Below, in pieces: positions 45,735 to 54,343 of a DNA stretch of 64,000 bases. Where the stretch lies: contig NZ_LGYZ01000129.1 of NCBI RefSeq assembly GCF_001310275.1, positions 124,001 to 188,000 on the forward strand. Reading direction: 5' to 3'. The notes beneath the pieces are model-generated. The model was not told where the DNA came from. It searched no databases and saw only the letters and a program-made list of their open reading frames with translations. How positions within the stretch are numbered: position 1 is the first letter of the stretch; every line of letters starts with the position of its first letter. The translations under genes were made by a program, and so were the position numbers. This DNA is from Nocardia arizonensis (GTDB taxonomy: Bacteria > Actinomycetota > Actinomycetes > Mycobacteriales > Mycobacteriaceae).

Positions 45735-46694
45735 ATGCTTGAACAGGTTCGGCGCGTGAAGCTGGAACGAGTACGTGGAGTGGGCGGCATCGGCGTCATT
45801 CCACGTACTCGGCATACCGAACCGACCCTCGGGCGGCCCGCCCCGATCGACCTCGCCGGAATACCGCGCCGCCTACGCGAACTGGCCGACCGGCCGCGCC
45901 CCGATCCCCGCGAACTCTGGCAGCGCGCGAGGAACCGCGACTACCGGGCGCTGCTCCACCGGCATCGGGTGCTGCTCACCGGCCTGCTAGCCGTCGCCGT
46001 CTTCGCCGCCGCCGACAGCCCGTTCACCTGGGGCGTCACCGACCGGACACCCGAGACCTGGGAGGCGCAGCGGGTCGCTTTCGCCTATCCGCAGCAATTC
46101 CAGTCCACCCCGCCTTCGGTGCGCCGCTACCTCAATGCCATCGCCAATGGCGAACGCATCCGGGAACAGGCCGTGGTCGCGGCCGCCGCGCGCGCGACAC
46201 TGGAACGGGCGCGGGCCGAGGCCGCCGCGGCGGTCGCGGGCGAACGACAGGATTGGATGGGCACCGGCGCGACGCCGCTGTCGCCCGGTTCGATCGCCCC
46301 GGGCGTCGGCGGATTCGTCCTGCCCGCGCGCGGCGCCTTCACCTCCGGCTTCGGTTCCCGCTGGGGCACATTCCACGCGGGCATCGACATCGCCGGACCC
46401 ATCGGCACGCCCATCTACGCGGTCGCGGCGGGCACCGTCATCGACGCCGGACCGGCACAGGGCTTCGGACTCTGGGTGCGCATCCGCCACGACGACGGCA
46501 CCATCACCGTCTACGGCCATATGTACGACTTCTTCGTCTCGGTCGGCGAACGGGTGCCCGCGGGCATGCAGATCGCGCGCATGGGCAACCGGGGCGATTC
46601 GACCGGTCCGCACCTGCATTTCGAGGTCATCCAGAGCGGTCAGCACATCGACCCGGCCGCCTGGCTGGCCGCGCGCGGCCTCGGCCTGGGGTGA
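45735..46694 (+). CDS. M23 family metallopeptidase
   Basis: The 319-aa protein has a basic cytoplasmic N terminus, one membrane helix near residues 75-97, a coiled Ala/Glu/Arg-rich segment near 130-165, and a C-terminal LytM/M23 domain. The zinc ligands are His214 and Asp218 in Phe-His-Ala-Gly-Ile-Asp and His295 in His-Leu-His-Phe, with His293 as catalytic His. All are present, so it should be an active endopeptidase cutting peptidoglycan cross-links outside the membrane. The start is fixed by its leaderless -10 box. Confidence 0.92.
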   Translation: MLEQVRRVKLERVRGVGGIGVIPRTRHTEPTLGRPAPIDLAGIPRRLRELADRPRPDPRELWQRARNRDYRALLHRHRVLLTGLLAVAVFAAADSPFTWGVTDRTPETWEAQRVAFAYPQQFQSTPPSVRRYLNAIANGERIREQAVVAAAARATLERARAEAAAAVAGERQDWMGTGATPLSPGSIAPGVGGFVLPARGAFTSGFGSRWGTFHAGIDIAGPIGTPIYAVAAGTVIDAGPAQGFGLWVRIRHDDGTITVYGHMYDFFVSVGERVPAGMQIARMGNRGDSTGPHLHFEVIQSGQHIDPAAWLAARGLGLG

Positions 46695-46700
46695 GGCGGA

Positions 46701-47969
46701 TCAGACGCTGATCCGCGACTGCACCGCGGCCAAGCCGATATCGGTGCGGTAGTGGCTGCCCGCGAGCTTGATCCTCGCGACGCGCGCGTAGGCGTTCTCG
46801 CGCGCCTGCGCCAGATCCGCGCCTACACCGACCACGCTGAGCACGCGACCGCCCGCCGACACCAACGCGCCGTCACGGGTCTGCGTACCCGCGTGCAGCA
46901 CCGCGCTCGACTCGTTCCGGCCGCTGTCCTCGGCGCCGGTGATGACATCGCCGACGCGCGGGCGGCTCGGATAGTTCTCGGCCGCTATCACAACCGTGAC
47001 CGCCGCGCCGTCACGCCACCGCGGCGGCTCGACCTCGGCGAGGGTGCCGGTGGCGGTGGCGTTGAGCAGTTCGCTCAGCGGGCTGTCCAGTAGGGCGAGC
47101 ACCGCCTGGGTCTCGGGATCGCCGAAACGACAGTTGAATTCGACCACCGCGGGACCGTCCGCGCCGATCGCCAGGCCCGCGTAGAGCAGTCCGGAGAAGG
47201 AGCTGCCGCGCCGCGCCAACTCGGTCGCGACCGGCTGCACCACGTCATCGACGATGGCGCGCACCGTGTCCTGCGGCAGCCACGGCAGCGGAGTGTATGC
47301 GCCCATACCGCCGGTATTGGGTCCGGTGTCGCCGTCGCCGACCCGCTTGTGGTCCTGCGCGGGCAGCAGCGGTACCACCGTCTCGCCGTCGACCAGGCAG
47401 AACAGCGACACCTCCGGCCCGTCCAGGAAGGATTCCAGCAGGACCGGATGGCCCTGTTCGAGCAATTCCGCGCCGTGGTCGCGGGCGGCGGACCGGTCGG
47501 CCGTCACCACGACGCCCTTACCCGCGGCCAGACCGTCGTCCTTGACCACCCAGGTCGGGCCGAAACGGTCAAGCGCGGCGTCGAGATCGGCCGGATTGTC
47601 CACGACCTCGCTGTGCGCAGTGCGCACCCCCGCCGCCGCCATCACATTCTTGGCGAACGCCTTGGAACCCTCGATGCGCGCCGCCGCGGCCGACGGGCCG
47701 AAGCAGGCGATGCCCGCCGCGCGGACCGCGTCCGCGACGCCGAGTACCAGCGGCACCTCGGGGCCGATCACCACCAGATCGGCGCCGAGTTCACCGGCCA
47801 GTGCGGCGACCGCCTCACCCGAGGACGCCTCCACCGCGCGGACCTGCGCATGTTGGGCGATTCCGGCGTTTCCCGGCGCCGCGAACACCGCGGTGACGGC
47901 CGGGTCCTTGCGGAGGGCCAGGACGATGGCATGTTCACGGGCTCCTGAGCCGATGACGAGTACGCGCAC
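46701..47969 (-). CDS. purD: Phosphoribosylamine-glycine ligase
   Basis: PurD (422 aa) is the GAR synthetase, an ATP-grasp ligase joining glycine to phosphoribosylamine. It opens Arg-Val-Leu-Val-Ile-Gly-Ser-Gly-Ala-Arg-Glu-His and shows Gly-Pro-Glu-Val-Pro-Leu, Lys-Asp-Asp-Gly-Leu-Ala-Ala-Gly-Lys-Gly and the family signature Arg-Phe-Gly-Asp-Pro-Glu-Thr-Gln. The GTG at 47969 lies 7 nt after TAAGCT, so longer starts are excluded. It converges on the M23 gene, and a short hairpin (46696-46716) overlaps its last codons. Confidence 0.96.
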   Translation of the reverse strand: MRVLVIGSGAREHAIVLALRKDPAVTAVFAAPGNAGIAQHAQVRAVEASSGEAVAALAGELGADLVVIGPEVPLVLGVADAVRAAGIACFGPSAAAARIEGSKAFAKNVMAAAGVRTAHSEVVDNPADLDAALDRFGPTWVVKDDGLAAGKGVVVTADRSAARDHGAELLEQGHPVLLESFLDGPEVSLFCLVDGETVVPLLPAQDHKRVGDGDTGPNTGGMGAYTPLPWLPQDTVRAIVDDVVQPVATELARRGSSFSGLLYAGLAIGADGPAVVEFNCRFGDPETQAVLALLDSPLSELLNATATGTLAEVEPPRWRDGAAVTVVIAAENYPSRPRVGDVITGAEDSGRNESSAVLHAGTQTRDGALVSAGGRVLSVVGVGADLAQARENAYARVARIKLAGSHYRTDIGLAAVQSRISV

Positions 47970-47976
47970 GGCCTTC

Positions 47977-47982
47977 AGCTTA
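47977..47982 (-). promoter_or_regulatory. -10 box of leaderless purD
   Basis: TAAGCT on the minus strand ends 7 nt before the GTG at 47969. Confidence 0.6.
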
Positions 47983-48181
47983 AGTGCACGGCCTACGCCG
48001 CCGAGCCGGAGCCCGTTACCAGCGAATGACCGGCGACCGACGTTTACGCGAACGGCGCCGAGCGCCGCGCGAAATGCCTTGTCGCCATGCACCCCTCACC
48101 GCCCCGGAACGTGGATGATGGATAGCGACGCGGGTTTCGGCCCGTACCGATTGGTTCCGAGTGGCTGAAGGATGTGCGGCG

Positions 48182-48559
48182 ATGGGCCTGATCGACGGAC
48201 TCATGGGCAATGCGGGCAGGATCGACCCGGCGCAAGCCCAGCAGGAGTACGTGAGACTTCTCGGCAACGGTGAGCAGGTGTATGCGGCGTATCTGCTGGT
48301 CCGCGACGCCATGCTGTTCACCAACCGGCGGCTGATCCTGGTGGACAAGCAGGGGCTGTCCGGGCGCAAGGTCAGCTACCACAGCATTCCGTACCGGTCG
48401 ATCACGCATTTCTCGGTGGAGACCGCAGGCACCTTCGATCTGGACGCCGAATTGATGATCTGGCTGTCCGGCTCCGACACCCCGTTGCAGAAGCGGTTCA
48501 ACCGTCAGGTCGACATCTACGAGGTGCAGGGCATCCTGTCGCACTACGTGGCGGTTTGA
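48182..48559 (+). CDS. Bacterial PH-domain protein (pfam08000)
   Basis: This 125-aa soluble protein matches the bPH_1 family: Tyr-Ala-Ala-Tyr-Leu-Leu-Val-Arg-Asp, Phe-Thr-Asn-Arg-Arg-Leu-Ile-Leu-Val-Asp-Lys-Gln-Gly and Ser-Tyr-His-Ser-Ile-Pro-Tyr are typical. The domain is a small beta-barrel with one helix that forms rings; a biological role is not established. The ATG at 48182 is chosen over one seven codons upstream because of GGATGTGCGGCG ahead of it, a weak site. Confidence 0.85.
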   Translation: MGLIDGLMGNAGRIDPAQAQQEYVRLLGNGEQVYAAYLLVRDAMLFTNRRLILVDKQGLSGRKVSYHSIPYRSITHFSVETAGTFDLDAELMIWLSGSDTPLQKRFNRQVDIYEVQGILSHYVAV

Positions 48560-48593
48560 GACGCGGCGCCGGGATCCGGTCACGCGCACGTTG

Positions 48594-48599
48594 TAGCCT
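48594..48599 (+). promoter_or_regulatory. -10 box of the second leaderless HIT gene
   Basis: TAGCCT ends 6 nt before the ATG at 48606. Confidence 0.55.
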
Positions 48600-48605
48600 G
48601 CGGGT

Positions 48606-49031
48606 ATGGCATCTGTCTTCAGCGCGATCATCGCCGGTGACCTCCCTGGTCGATTCGTCTGGGAGGACGAGGAATTCGTCGCCTTCCTGACCATCGCCCC
48701 CGTGACCCAGGGCCACACGCTGGTCGTGCCGCGCGCGGAAATCGACCAATGGCAGGACCTCGACGCCGAGGTCTTCACCCGCCTCACCGGCGTGGCCCAG
48801 AAGATCGGCCGCGCCGTGCGCGCGGCCTTCGACGCCCCGCGCGCCGGCCTGCTCATCGCCGGACTCGAGGTCCCCCACCTGCACGTCCACGTCTTTCCCG
48901 CCTTCACCATGGGCGATTTCGACATCTCCGGCGCCGACCCAAGCCCCTCCCCCGAATCCCTCGACGAGGCCCATTCCAAGATCAAGCAGGCCCTGCGCGA
49001 CCTCGGCCACGGCGCCAACGTACCCGCCTGA
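48606..49031 (+). CDS. HIT family hydrolase
   Basis: This second HIT protein (141 aa) has the triad His-Leu-His-Val-His-Val near residue 97 and Ser-Val-Phe-Ser-Ala-Ile-Ile at its start. It is closer to mycobacterial HIT proteins of the Fhit/HINT type than to the one at 41797. The substrate is presumably a nucleoside phosphoramidate or dinucleotide. A bidirectional terminator follows. Confidence 0.92.
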   Translation: MASVFSAIIAGDLPGRFVWEDEEFVAFLTIAPVTQGHTLVVPRAEIDQWQDLDAEVFTRLTGVAQKIGRAVRAAFDAPRAGLLIAGLEVPHLHVHVFPAFTMGDFDISGADPSPSPESLDEAHSKIKQALRDLGHGANVPA

Positions 49032-49041
49032 CCGGCACGCG

Positions 49042-49072
49042 GCGCGTGCGACCGCCCGACGGTCGCACGCGC
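49042..49072. terminator. Terminator between HIT and TPR genes
   Basis: Perfect 13-bp GC arms (49042-49054, 49060-49072) with a 5-nt loop lie in the 47-bp gap between two convergent stops. Confidence 0.8.
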
Positions 49073-49078
49073 GCACGG

Positions 49079-49987
49079 TCAGGTCCACGGACCTCGGATC
49101 GGCAGTCGTTCCGCGGGAATACGCCCGCGCAGGAAGGATCTGACCTGCTCGACGCGGCGCGGCGAGCCGATACCGCGCAGCACGACCCGGCTCGTGGTCG
49201 TCGCGGTGTTGTTGTAGGAGATCGCCAACGACGCGGTGTTGGTCAGGTAGTCGCGCAACGTGCGCACATACGTCGGCGGTTCGGTGATCTGGTAGTACCA
49301 GACGAACTGTTTGGACCGCCGGAAGATACCCGCGCTGACGTCCATACCGTGGTCGTACAGTACCGCGGTGTAGGCACGTGTGCGCAGGTAGATCGTGATC
49401 GGCGCGAGCGCCAGATTCACCACCGCCGCCGCGACGGCGAGCATCAGTACGTACACCAGGAGCAGCCCGCCGTCGAAGTCGACGACATCGGCGAGGTTGA
49501 CCGCCACGAAGACCGAGGGCAGCACCGCGATCGAGCCGAGCGGCAGAATATGGCGTGCGAGCAGGCGCAGACGCCATTTCGGAGTACCCGGGTCGGCGAC
49601 ATGGGACTGTTCGATCAGCTGCCGCACCGGCAGTACCACCGCACCGCGCTCGCACTGCCGCAAGCGCGCCTCCGCGTCGGCGTAATCCGCGGCGGCCAGC
49701 ACATTCCTATAGTGCGCCGCCGCGTTCACCAGGTCACCGTCCTCCTGCGCGAATCGAGCCAGCTGATATTCGGCCTCGTAGTGGCCCGGATAGGCGCGCA
49801 ATACCCGCAGCAAGGTCGCACGAGCCTGTTCGCGCTGCCCCAGATCGATCCGACACACCGCCAGCGCGTACAGCGCCGCGACATCGTCGGGCCGCTCGGC
49901 CGCCAACGCCCGTAGGACCGCTTCCGCCTCCGCGACGCGCCCTTCTCCCCGCAGTGCCTTCGCCCGCTCGTATCGCGGATCAGCCAT
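49079..49987 (-). CDS. TPR protein with membrane PH-like C-terminal half
   Basis: The 302-aa protein starts with two to three tetratricopeptide repeats (about residues 1-105, with the Ala-Tyr-Pro-Gly-His-Tyr-Glu pattern). Two transmembrane helices at about 140-195 follow, then a bPH_2-type domain with Tyr-Leu-Arg-Thr-Arg-Ala-Tyr, Gly-Ile-Phe-Arg-Arg and a late Ser-Arg-Val-Val-Leu-Arg-Gly-Ile. GGGGAGGA precedes the ATG at 49987. Function unknown; a membrane scaffold is a reasonable guess. Confidence 0.78.
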   Translation of the reverse strand: MADPRYERAKALRGEGRVAEAEAVLRALAAERPDDVAALYALAVCRIDLGQREQARATLLRVLRAYPGHYEAEYQLARFAQEDGDLVNAAAHYRNVLAAADYADAEARLRQCERGAVVLPVRQLIEQSHVADPGTPKWRLRLLARHILPLGSIAVLPSVFVAVNLADVVDFDGGLLLVYVLMLAVAAAVVNLALAPITIYLRTRAYTAVLYDHGMDVSAGIFRRSKQFVWYYQITEPPTYVRTLRDYLTNTASLAISYNNTATTTSRVVLRGIGSPRRVEQVRSFLRGRIPAERLPIRGPWT

Positions 49988-50221
49988 GATTCCTCCCCGG
50001 TTCCGGCTGTCGAACTCGTAGCCTTGTTCGGCGTCCGCCACGCACGCGTTACACAGACGCGCCGAACCGAGGCGGAGCCGATATCCCCTGCACCGCAAAG
50101 ATTTTGCATGGAAGAACAGGCCGACCGGATCGCGTCGCGCGGGGTAACGGCGCACGCAGCGCGGCCGATGTCGTGGCGAGGGGAATCGACACGCTGTTCG
50201 AGGGAGGACGAAGCATGTCGG

Positions 50222-51601
50222 ATGCGGGAAAGGCCGAGCGCGGTGCCGCCCGGACTGTTCGATAGCTGGATTCTGCCCGCCGGCTCACTGGATTCGATGC
50301 GCGTGAGCCACTGGGTGAGTTACTTTCGCGCCGAGGCGCGGGGTCACGACGCGGGTGAACGGGCGACCATGGCGTGGGGATTGGCCCGCGACCATCGCGA
50401 ACACCTGCCGGACGGCCGGGTCGACAACGAACTCGCCACCGCGGAGCACTACCTGTACGCCTATCAGGATGTGCTCAACGGCGGCAACCCGATCGCGATG
50501 CGGCTACTGGTCTTGGCCGCGGAGGCGAGCAAGATCGCGGGTATCGGCCTGCTCGCCCGACTCGGCAACGGCTCCGTCAGCCCCGGCGGTCCCGACCAGC
50601 GGGACTGGGGTCTCGCGGGTGTCAGAGACGCGCAAGCCGATTGGGCGCATATCGGTCAGGCGCGGGTTCCTGTCCGTGACCACCCCGACCGTGACGTCCC
50701 CGTCGACCACCACCGTCTCACCGACGCGGGCGGGCAGACACCCGATGACGCATCGCCGCCATCACGGCCCGCACCGGGCGGCCACGAACACCACAGCGAC
50801 AACACCATTCGAAAAGGTATGGAAATGAGCGGATTCGACAAGGCCCCCGCCTCCGACAAGACCCCCGACACGGGCAAGACGCCGATCACCCACGCTCACC
50901 AGACATTACCCGGTACCGATTTCGGCGCGCCGCTTCGCGACTTCGACAAGCAATCGCCGGACACCCCGGGAAAGGAGCATCACGACCAGGGCGGCACCGC
51001 GGCACAGCACCCGACGGTCAATTCGCACGGCGCCGGGCACGCCATCTCCGATCAATCGCACACCGTGTCGCCGTCGACCGCGCAATCTCCCCACCCGATC
51101 CCGATAATGAGCGAAACCAATACGGGCACAACGTCATCCACCGCGCAGGTCGGCAACGCGCCGCACGGACAATCCGCGGGCACACAGGCCGTGCAGGCCA
51201 CTCCGCCCGCGACCGGCGACGCGGGCACCGACCTGCGCCAATTCGGCATCGACCCCGACCCCGTCCCGGGATCACCCACGACACCGGACGGGATCGTCGC
51301 CCCACCCTTCCAACCCCCCGATCCGAGTTCCCGACACACGGGCGACCCGACCGAATCGGCACCCGCCGACAACGCACCCCTGCCGGGCATGGACTTCGTC
51401 ACCACACACGACCACCCGACGCCGTCCACACCCGACGGACTTCCCGGCGCCGATTTCGGCGCCCCCCATCACGATCCGGTCGGCCTCACCGACCACCACG
51501 GCGCCTCTCCCGTGGGCGGCCACGCTCAGCCGACCCCCGACGGACCCGCCACCACCCACATCGAGCACCCCCACTTCGACGCACCGCCACCAGGTATGTG
51601 A
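50222..51601 (+). CDS. Unknown protein with repetitive low-complexity C terminus
   Basis: I do not recognise this 459-aa protein. About 165 N-terminal residues look folded, with Asp-Asn-Glu-Leu-Ala-Thr-Ala-Glu-His-Tyr-Leu-Tyr-Ala-Tyr and a hydrophobic helix after it. The rest is Pro/Thr/Asp/His/Gly-rich and unstructured, with three Leu-Pro-Gly-X-Asp-Phe repeats, two continuing Gly-Ala-Pro. No signal peptide is seen. The start is doubtful. The strong binding site GGGAGGA (50202-50208) is spaced for an ATG at 50215, which gives only 16 codons before a stop, while the long frame begins at 50222. A one-base indel near 50250 would join the two. Confidence 0.55.
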   Translation: MRERPSAVPPGLFDSWILPAGSLDSMRVSHWVSYFRAEARGHDAGERATMAWGLARDHREHLPDGRVDNELATAEHYLYAYQDVLNGGNPIAMRLLVLAAEASKIAGIGLLARLGNGSVSPGGPDQRDWGLAGVRDAQADWAHIGQARVPVRDHPDRDVPVDHHRLTDAGGQTPDDASPPSRPAPGGHEHHSDNTIRKGMEMSGFDKAPASDKTPDTGKTPITHAHQTLPGTDFGAPLRDFDKQSPDTPGKEHHDQGGTAAQHPTVNSHGAGHAISDQSHTVSPSTAQSPHPIPIMSETNTGTTSSTAQVGNAPHGQSAGTQAVQATPPATGDAGTDLRQFGIDPDPVPGSPTTPDGIVAPPFQPPDPSSRHTGDPTESAPADNAPLPGMDFVTTHDHPTPSTPDGLPGADFGAPHHDPVGLTDHHGASPVGGHAQPTPDGPATTHIEHPHFDAPPPGM

Positions 51602-51612
51602 CGAGACGACTT

Positions 51613-51795
51613 TCAGGCGGCGATCTCGAACAGGGTCAGTTCACGCTCGGACGCGGCCCGCAATTCGGCACTCTCGCGAATCTCACAGGTGGGCCCGATC
51701 CCACGGGCTACCGATCGGGGAGACAGCAGCCAACCGTGACACCGGCGGCAATGCGCGACCAGTCTCACCGTGGGCCGATCGTCGAAGGCGGCCAT
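51613..51795 (-). CDS. DUF6011-like small zinc-ribbon protein
   Basis: The 60-aa protein contains Cys-Arg-Arg-Cys-His-Gly-Trp-Leu near residue 16 and a later Gly-Ile-Gly-Pro-Thr-Cys, the pattern of DUF6011. With the His or a fourth ligand it could hold a zinc ion. Such genes are frequent on actinobacterial phages and islands. GAGGAG lies 6 nt before the ATG at 51795, which excludes the longer open frame. It is convergent with the gene at 50222. Confidence 0.7.
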   Translation of the reverse strand: MAAFDDRPTVRLVAHCRRCHGWLLSPRSVARGIGPTCEIRESAELRAASERELTLFEIAA

Positions 51796-51900
51796 CTCGT
51801 TCTCCTCTGGCCAGTCGTTGACCATTGGAGTGTCGCACGAGGTACCGACAGATCGGGATCTACTACGCGATCCACGACGACGGTTCGAGGGAGACCTTCT

Positions 51901-52242
51901 ATGCACCCGGCCCCGCTGCCCGACCCTGACCCGGTTGTTCACGTCACCCAAAAGCCCCGGTTCATCGACCAGGCCGACGGCACGATCCGCGCCTACTACC
52001 CGGGCGAGGGCTGGTTCGTGACCGGCGCCGACCGACAAGACGCCATTCGCGCGCTCGCCGATGAGGTCGACCGCCGCATGCAAGATCCGAACTATGTAGC
52101 CCAGCACTTCGAGATGGCGCAGCGCCACCTCGACGGCGAACACACTCCAGGATTCGCGGTGGAACTCCTCGACCAGGACCAGTACCGTGCTCGGACAATC
52201 GAGATCGGGGATTCACTGGCCGAAGGGAACTCCGACCAGTAG
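51901..52242 (+). CDS. Hypothetical 113-aa protein
   Basis: The small protein begins Met-His-Pro-Ala-Pro-Leu-Pro-Asp and has Gly-Glu-Gly-Trp-Phe-Val-Thr-Gly-Ala-Asp-Arg followed by a predicted helix rich in Ala, Asp and Arg. This half resembles the small alpha/beta domain of HicB-type proteins, but not enough to name it. GGGAGA lies 6 nt before the ATG. It is the last gene before the tRNA-Thr islet and may be native or accessory. Confidence 0.55.
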   Translation: MHPAPLPDPDPVVHVTQKPRFIDQADGTIRAYYPGEGWFVTGADRQDAIRALADEVDRRMQDPNYVAQHFEMAQRHLDGEHTPGFAVELLDQDQYRARTIEIGDSLAEGNSDQ

Positions 52243-52575
52243 AAGTTCAGACACGCGGACCTTCGTTGAGCCCACTGGATCAAACGGAGCCCCCTGTCAG
52301 GATTGAACTGACGACCTTTCGCTTACAGGGTCGATCCGCATGGCGCTGTGCCGACGACGATATACCCTGCAAGCTCACAAGCGCGGAATCAATAGTTCAG
52401 CGTTGTTCAATGGGCTGCTCAGAGCTGGTTCCAGCCCATTCCCATTCCTCCGTCCATGACTCGTCAAGAGCCTTAACGGCTCACGAGGGCCGAGATGCAC
52501 ATGCTAATCTCGCTGCGACCTGGTCATTGACCGGTTTTCAACAGAAAATTGAGGCGCGATGGAGGTATCACCAGC
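52243..52575. other. Junction and 5' region of the tRNA-Thr islet
   Basis: This stretch holds the distal 60-bp repeat (52268-52327), then 248 bp of non-coding islet DNA. Within it are a 9-bp inverted repeat (AATGGGCTG at 52409-52417, CAGCCCATT at 52432-52440), a short hairpin GAGCC/GGCTC near 52468, a possible -10 TAATCT at 52505-52510 and a small palindrome GGTCA-T-TGACC at 52522-52532 that could be an operator for the XRE regulator. Confidence 0.5.
52268..52327. repeat. Distal attachment-like direct repeat
   Basis: 60 bp that match 54863-54922 at 58 positions. The repeat ends at the tRNA anticodon side with CGCTTACA and then diverges completely. Confidence 0.85.
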
Positions 52576-53250
52576 ATGAACCAGCCGATGCCGTTTCACC
52601 ACCCGATCGTGATCGAACCTCCAGACGCCCCTGCGTATCTGAGCCACATGGGCATCGCCGTCGCGGACGTCACCGCCGCCATCCAGGCGGGCGATGTCTG
52701 GGCTGGCAGTATGTCCACACATCACCCGGTCACGGCCGCGGGGCTCATACGGTGGATCTATGTCGTCGGCACGATGCGTGAACGACTGGCTGTGACGAAG
52801 CTGTGGGTCGGAGACGATCCGAAAAATCGTCCTATCTCCCAGCGAAGGGATGGCAGCTACACGCTGTCGGTTGTTGGCGGCAACGAGATCACAGGCATCA
52901 TCGACCATCCGAGCGGCCCGGCTGCGGCACGTCGCCGAGGCAAAGCCACCGAAGAGGCTGTAAACGATACAGTGCCACTGATCACGGTCCAAGCACTTCG
53001 CGGCAGCACCCGGCCCGACGAGCGCGACGTACGCAAGCAGCCACCACAGGGACCATGGTTCCTCGTGTACCACCGAGACACCAACGCCGTGCGTATGGAA
53101 ATATCACTGCCGCTCGGGTTCGACAACGGCCAGTTCACAGGTTGGAATGTGCGAGTGATCCTCGATGAATGGAGGCCGGACAGTGACAGCGCGAGGCCGC
53201 GGGACATCGGTGGACAAGACGTCAACTTCAAGGTCGTCGAAGTCGGCTGA
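52576..53250 (+). CDS. Unknown islet protein paired with XRE/ImmA regulator
   Basis: I do not recognise this 224-aa soluble protein. Visible features are a His-His-Pro-Ile-Val-Ile-Glu-Pro-Pro start, a conserved-looking Gly-Gln-Phe-Thr-Gly-Trp-Asn-Val-Arg-Val-Ile-Leu-Asp-Glu-Trp-Arg near the C terminus, and an Arg/Lys-rich middle (Arg-Arg-Arg-Gly-Lys). GGAGG lies 10 nt before the ATG at 52576. Its last 68 nt overlap the next gene, so the two are translated together. By context it may be a toxin or effector whose partner is the regulator, but nothing in its sequence proves that. Confidence 0.65.
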   Translation: MNQPMPFHHPIVIEPPDAPAYLSHMGIAVADVTAAIQAGDVWAGSMSTHHPVTAAGLIRWIYVVGTMRERLAVTKLWVGDDPKNRPISQRRDGSYTLSVVGGNEITGIIDHPSGPAAARRRGKATEEAVNDTVPLITVQALRGSTRPDERDVRKQPPQGPWFLVYHRDTNAVRMEISLPLGFDNGQFTGWNVRVILDEWRPDSDSARPRDIGGQDVNFKVVEVG

Positions 53251-54343
53251 AGCGTACCTGGATCCAGACAGGATCCGGATCGCACGGACGCGGCGGGGAA
53301 TGACCAAAGCGGAACTAGCGCGCCAGCTGTCGGTCATGCCCCGCACAATCACCCGGTACGAGGCAGGCGAAGCGCCGCGGAATGTCGCCACGGCGCTCGC
53401 CGGAGCTTTGGACTTCCCAGCCGGATACTTCGAACGCGGCGATGCGCCAATGTTCGACTCGAGCGAAGTTCGTTTCCGTGCTGCCCGGCGGGCCAGCGCC
53501 CGGGAACGCTACGCCGCGGTGGCGGCCGGGGTATCAGGTGTGGAGATCGACCGCTGGATCTCCACACGGTTCGTTCTCCCCGAGATGGCGGTGCCCCCGC
53601 TGGCTGGCAATGGCCCACAGACGGCCGCGCAGTTGCTGCGCGGCGTCTGGGGCCTGGGAACCAAGCCGCTACCCAACCTCGTGCAACTATGCGAATCTCG
53701 CGGCATCCGCGTCTACAGCCTGCCGCCGTTCGCCGACGCTGTCGATGCGTACTCGATGTGGCGGTCCGGAATCCCGTACGTGTTCCTGGCGCGCCGCAAA
53801 TCCCCCGAACGGATAAGGTTCGACCTGGCCCACGAGATCGGCCACCTCGTCCTGCACGACGGCGAGCCGTGCGACACGGCCGCCACCGAGCGAGAGGCTG
53901 ACTCGTTCGCCTCGGAGTTCCTTGTACCGGCGGCCAGCATCGTTGAATATCTGTCGCCGACCCCATCGGTCGCGGACATCTTGACCGTGCGGACCCAGTT
54001 CAAGGTGTCAGCGATGGCACTGGCGATGGCAGCGCACAAAACCGGCTGGATCAGTGACTGGAATTACCGTCAGATCTGTATCGAGTTGTCCACCCGTGGA
54101 TTCCGGTCATCCGAGCCCGGCGGGATGCCGAATTATGAGATGTCTCGGGTGTTCCCGCAGATATTCAGCCGATCGGGTTCCAGGGTCAGCGCCCGGGTAG
54201 TCGCCGACGAGCTGGATCTCCCGGTCAGCGATGTGCATGCCCTGACCTTCGGCGCCGAACTGCGAACCGCTCAAGAAACCGAGGTCACCAGCGACACGGC
54301 CACCGGCAACCTCAATGGCCACTACCGCCTACATGCGGTCTAG
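53183..54343 (+). CDS. XRE-family regulator with ImmA/IrrE (M78) protease domain
   Basis: The 386-aa protein joins an XRE helix-turn-helix (about residues 28-85: Thr-Arg-Arg-Gly-Met-Thr-Lys-Ala-Glu-Leu-Ala and Thr-Arg-Tyr-Glu-Ala-Gly) to an M78 zinc-peptidase domain with His-Glu-Ile-Gly-His at 217-221 and a downstream Glu in Glu-Arg-Glu-Ala-Asp-Ser-Phe. ImmA/IrrE proteases cleave repressors in response to DNA damage or phage signals; fused forms occur with toxin-antitoxin and phage modules. The GTG at 53183 is chosen for GGAGG 7 nt upstream. It overlaps the preceding gene by 68 nt. Confidence 0.9.
   Translation: MTARGRGTSVDKTSTSRSSKSAEAYLDPDRIRIARTRRGMTKAELARQLSVMPRTITRYEAGEAPRNVATALAGALDFPAGYFERGDAPMFDSSEVRFRAARRASARERYAAVAAGVSGVEIDRWISTRFVLPEMAVPPLAGNGPQTAAQLLRGVWGLGTKPLPNLVQLCESRGIRVYSLPPFADAVDAYSMWRSGIPYVFLARRKSPERIRFDLAHEIGHLVLHDGEPCDTAATEREADSFASEFLVPAASIVEYLSPTPSVADILTVRTQFKVSAMALAMAAHKTGWISDWNYRQICIELSTRGFRSSEPGGMPNYEMSRVFPQIFSRSGSRVSARVVADELDLPVSDVHALTFGAELRTAQETEVTSDTATGNLNGHYRLHAV

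Noticed and set aside
50215..50265. 16-codon peptide with an excellent ribosome binding site
   Set aside because: Not listed as a gene because it is more likely the true start of the following gene after a frameshift. It is reported under findings instead.
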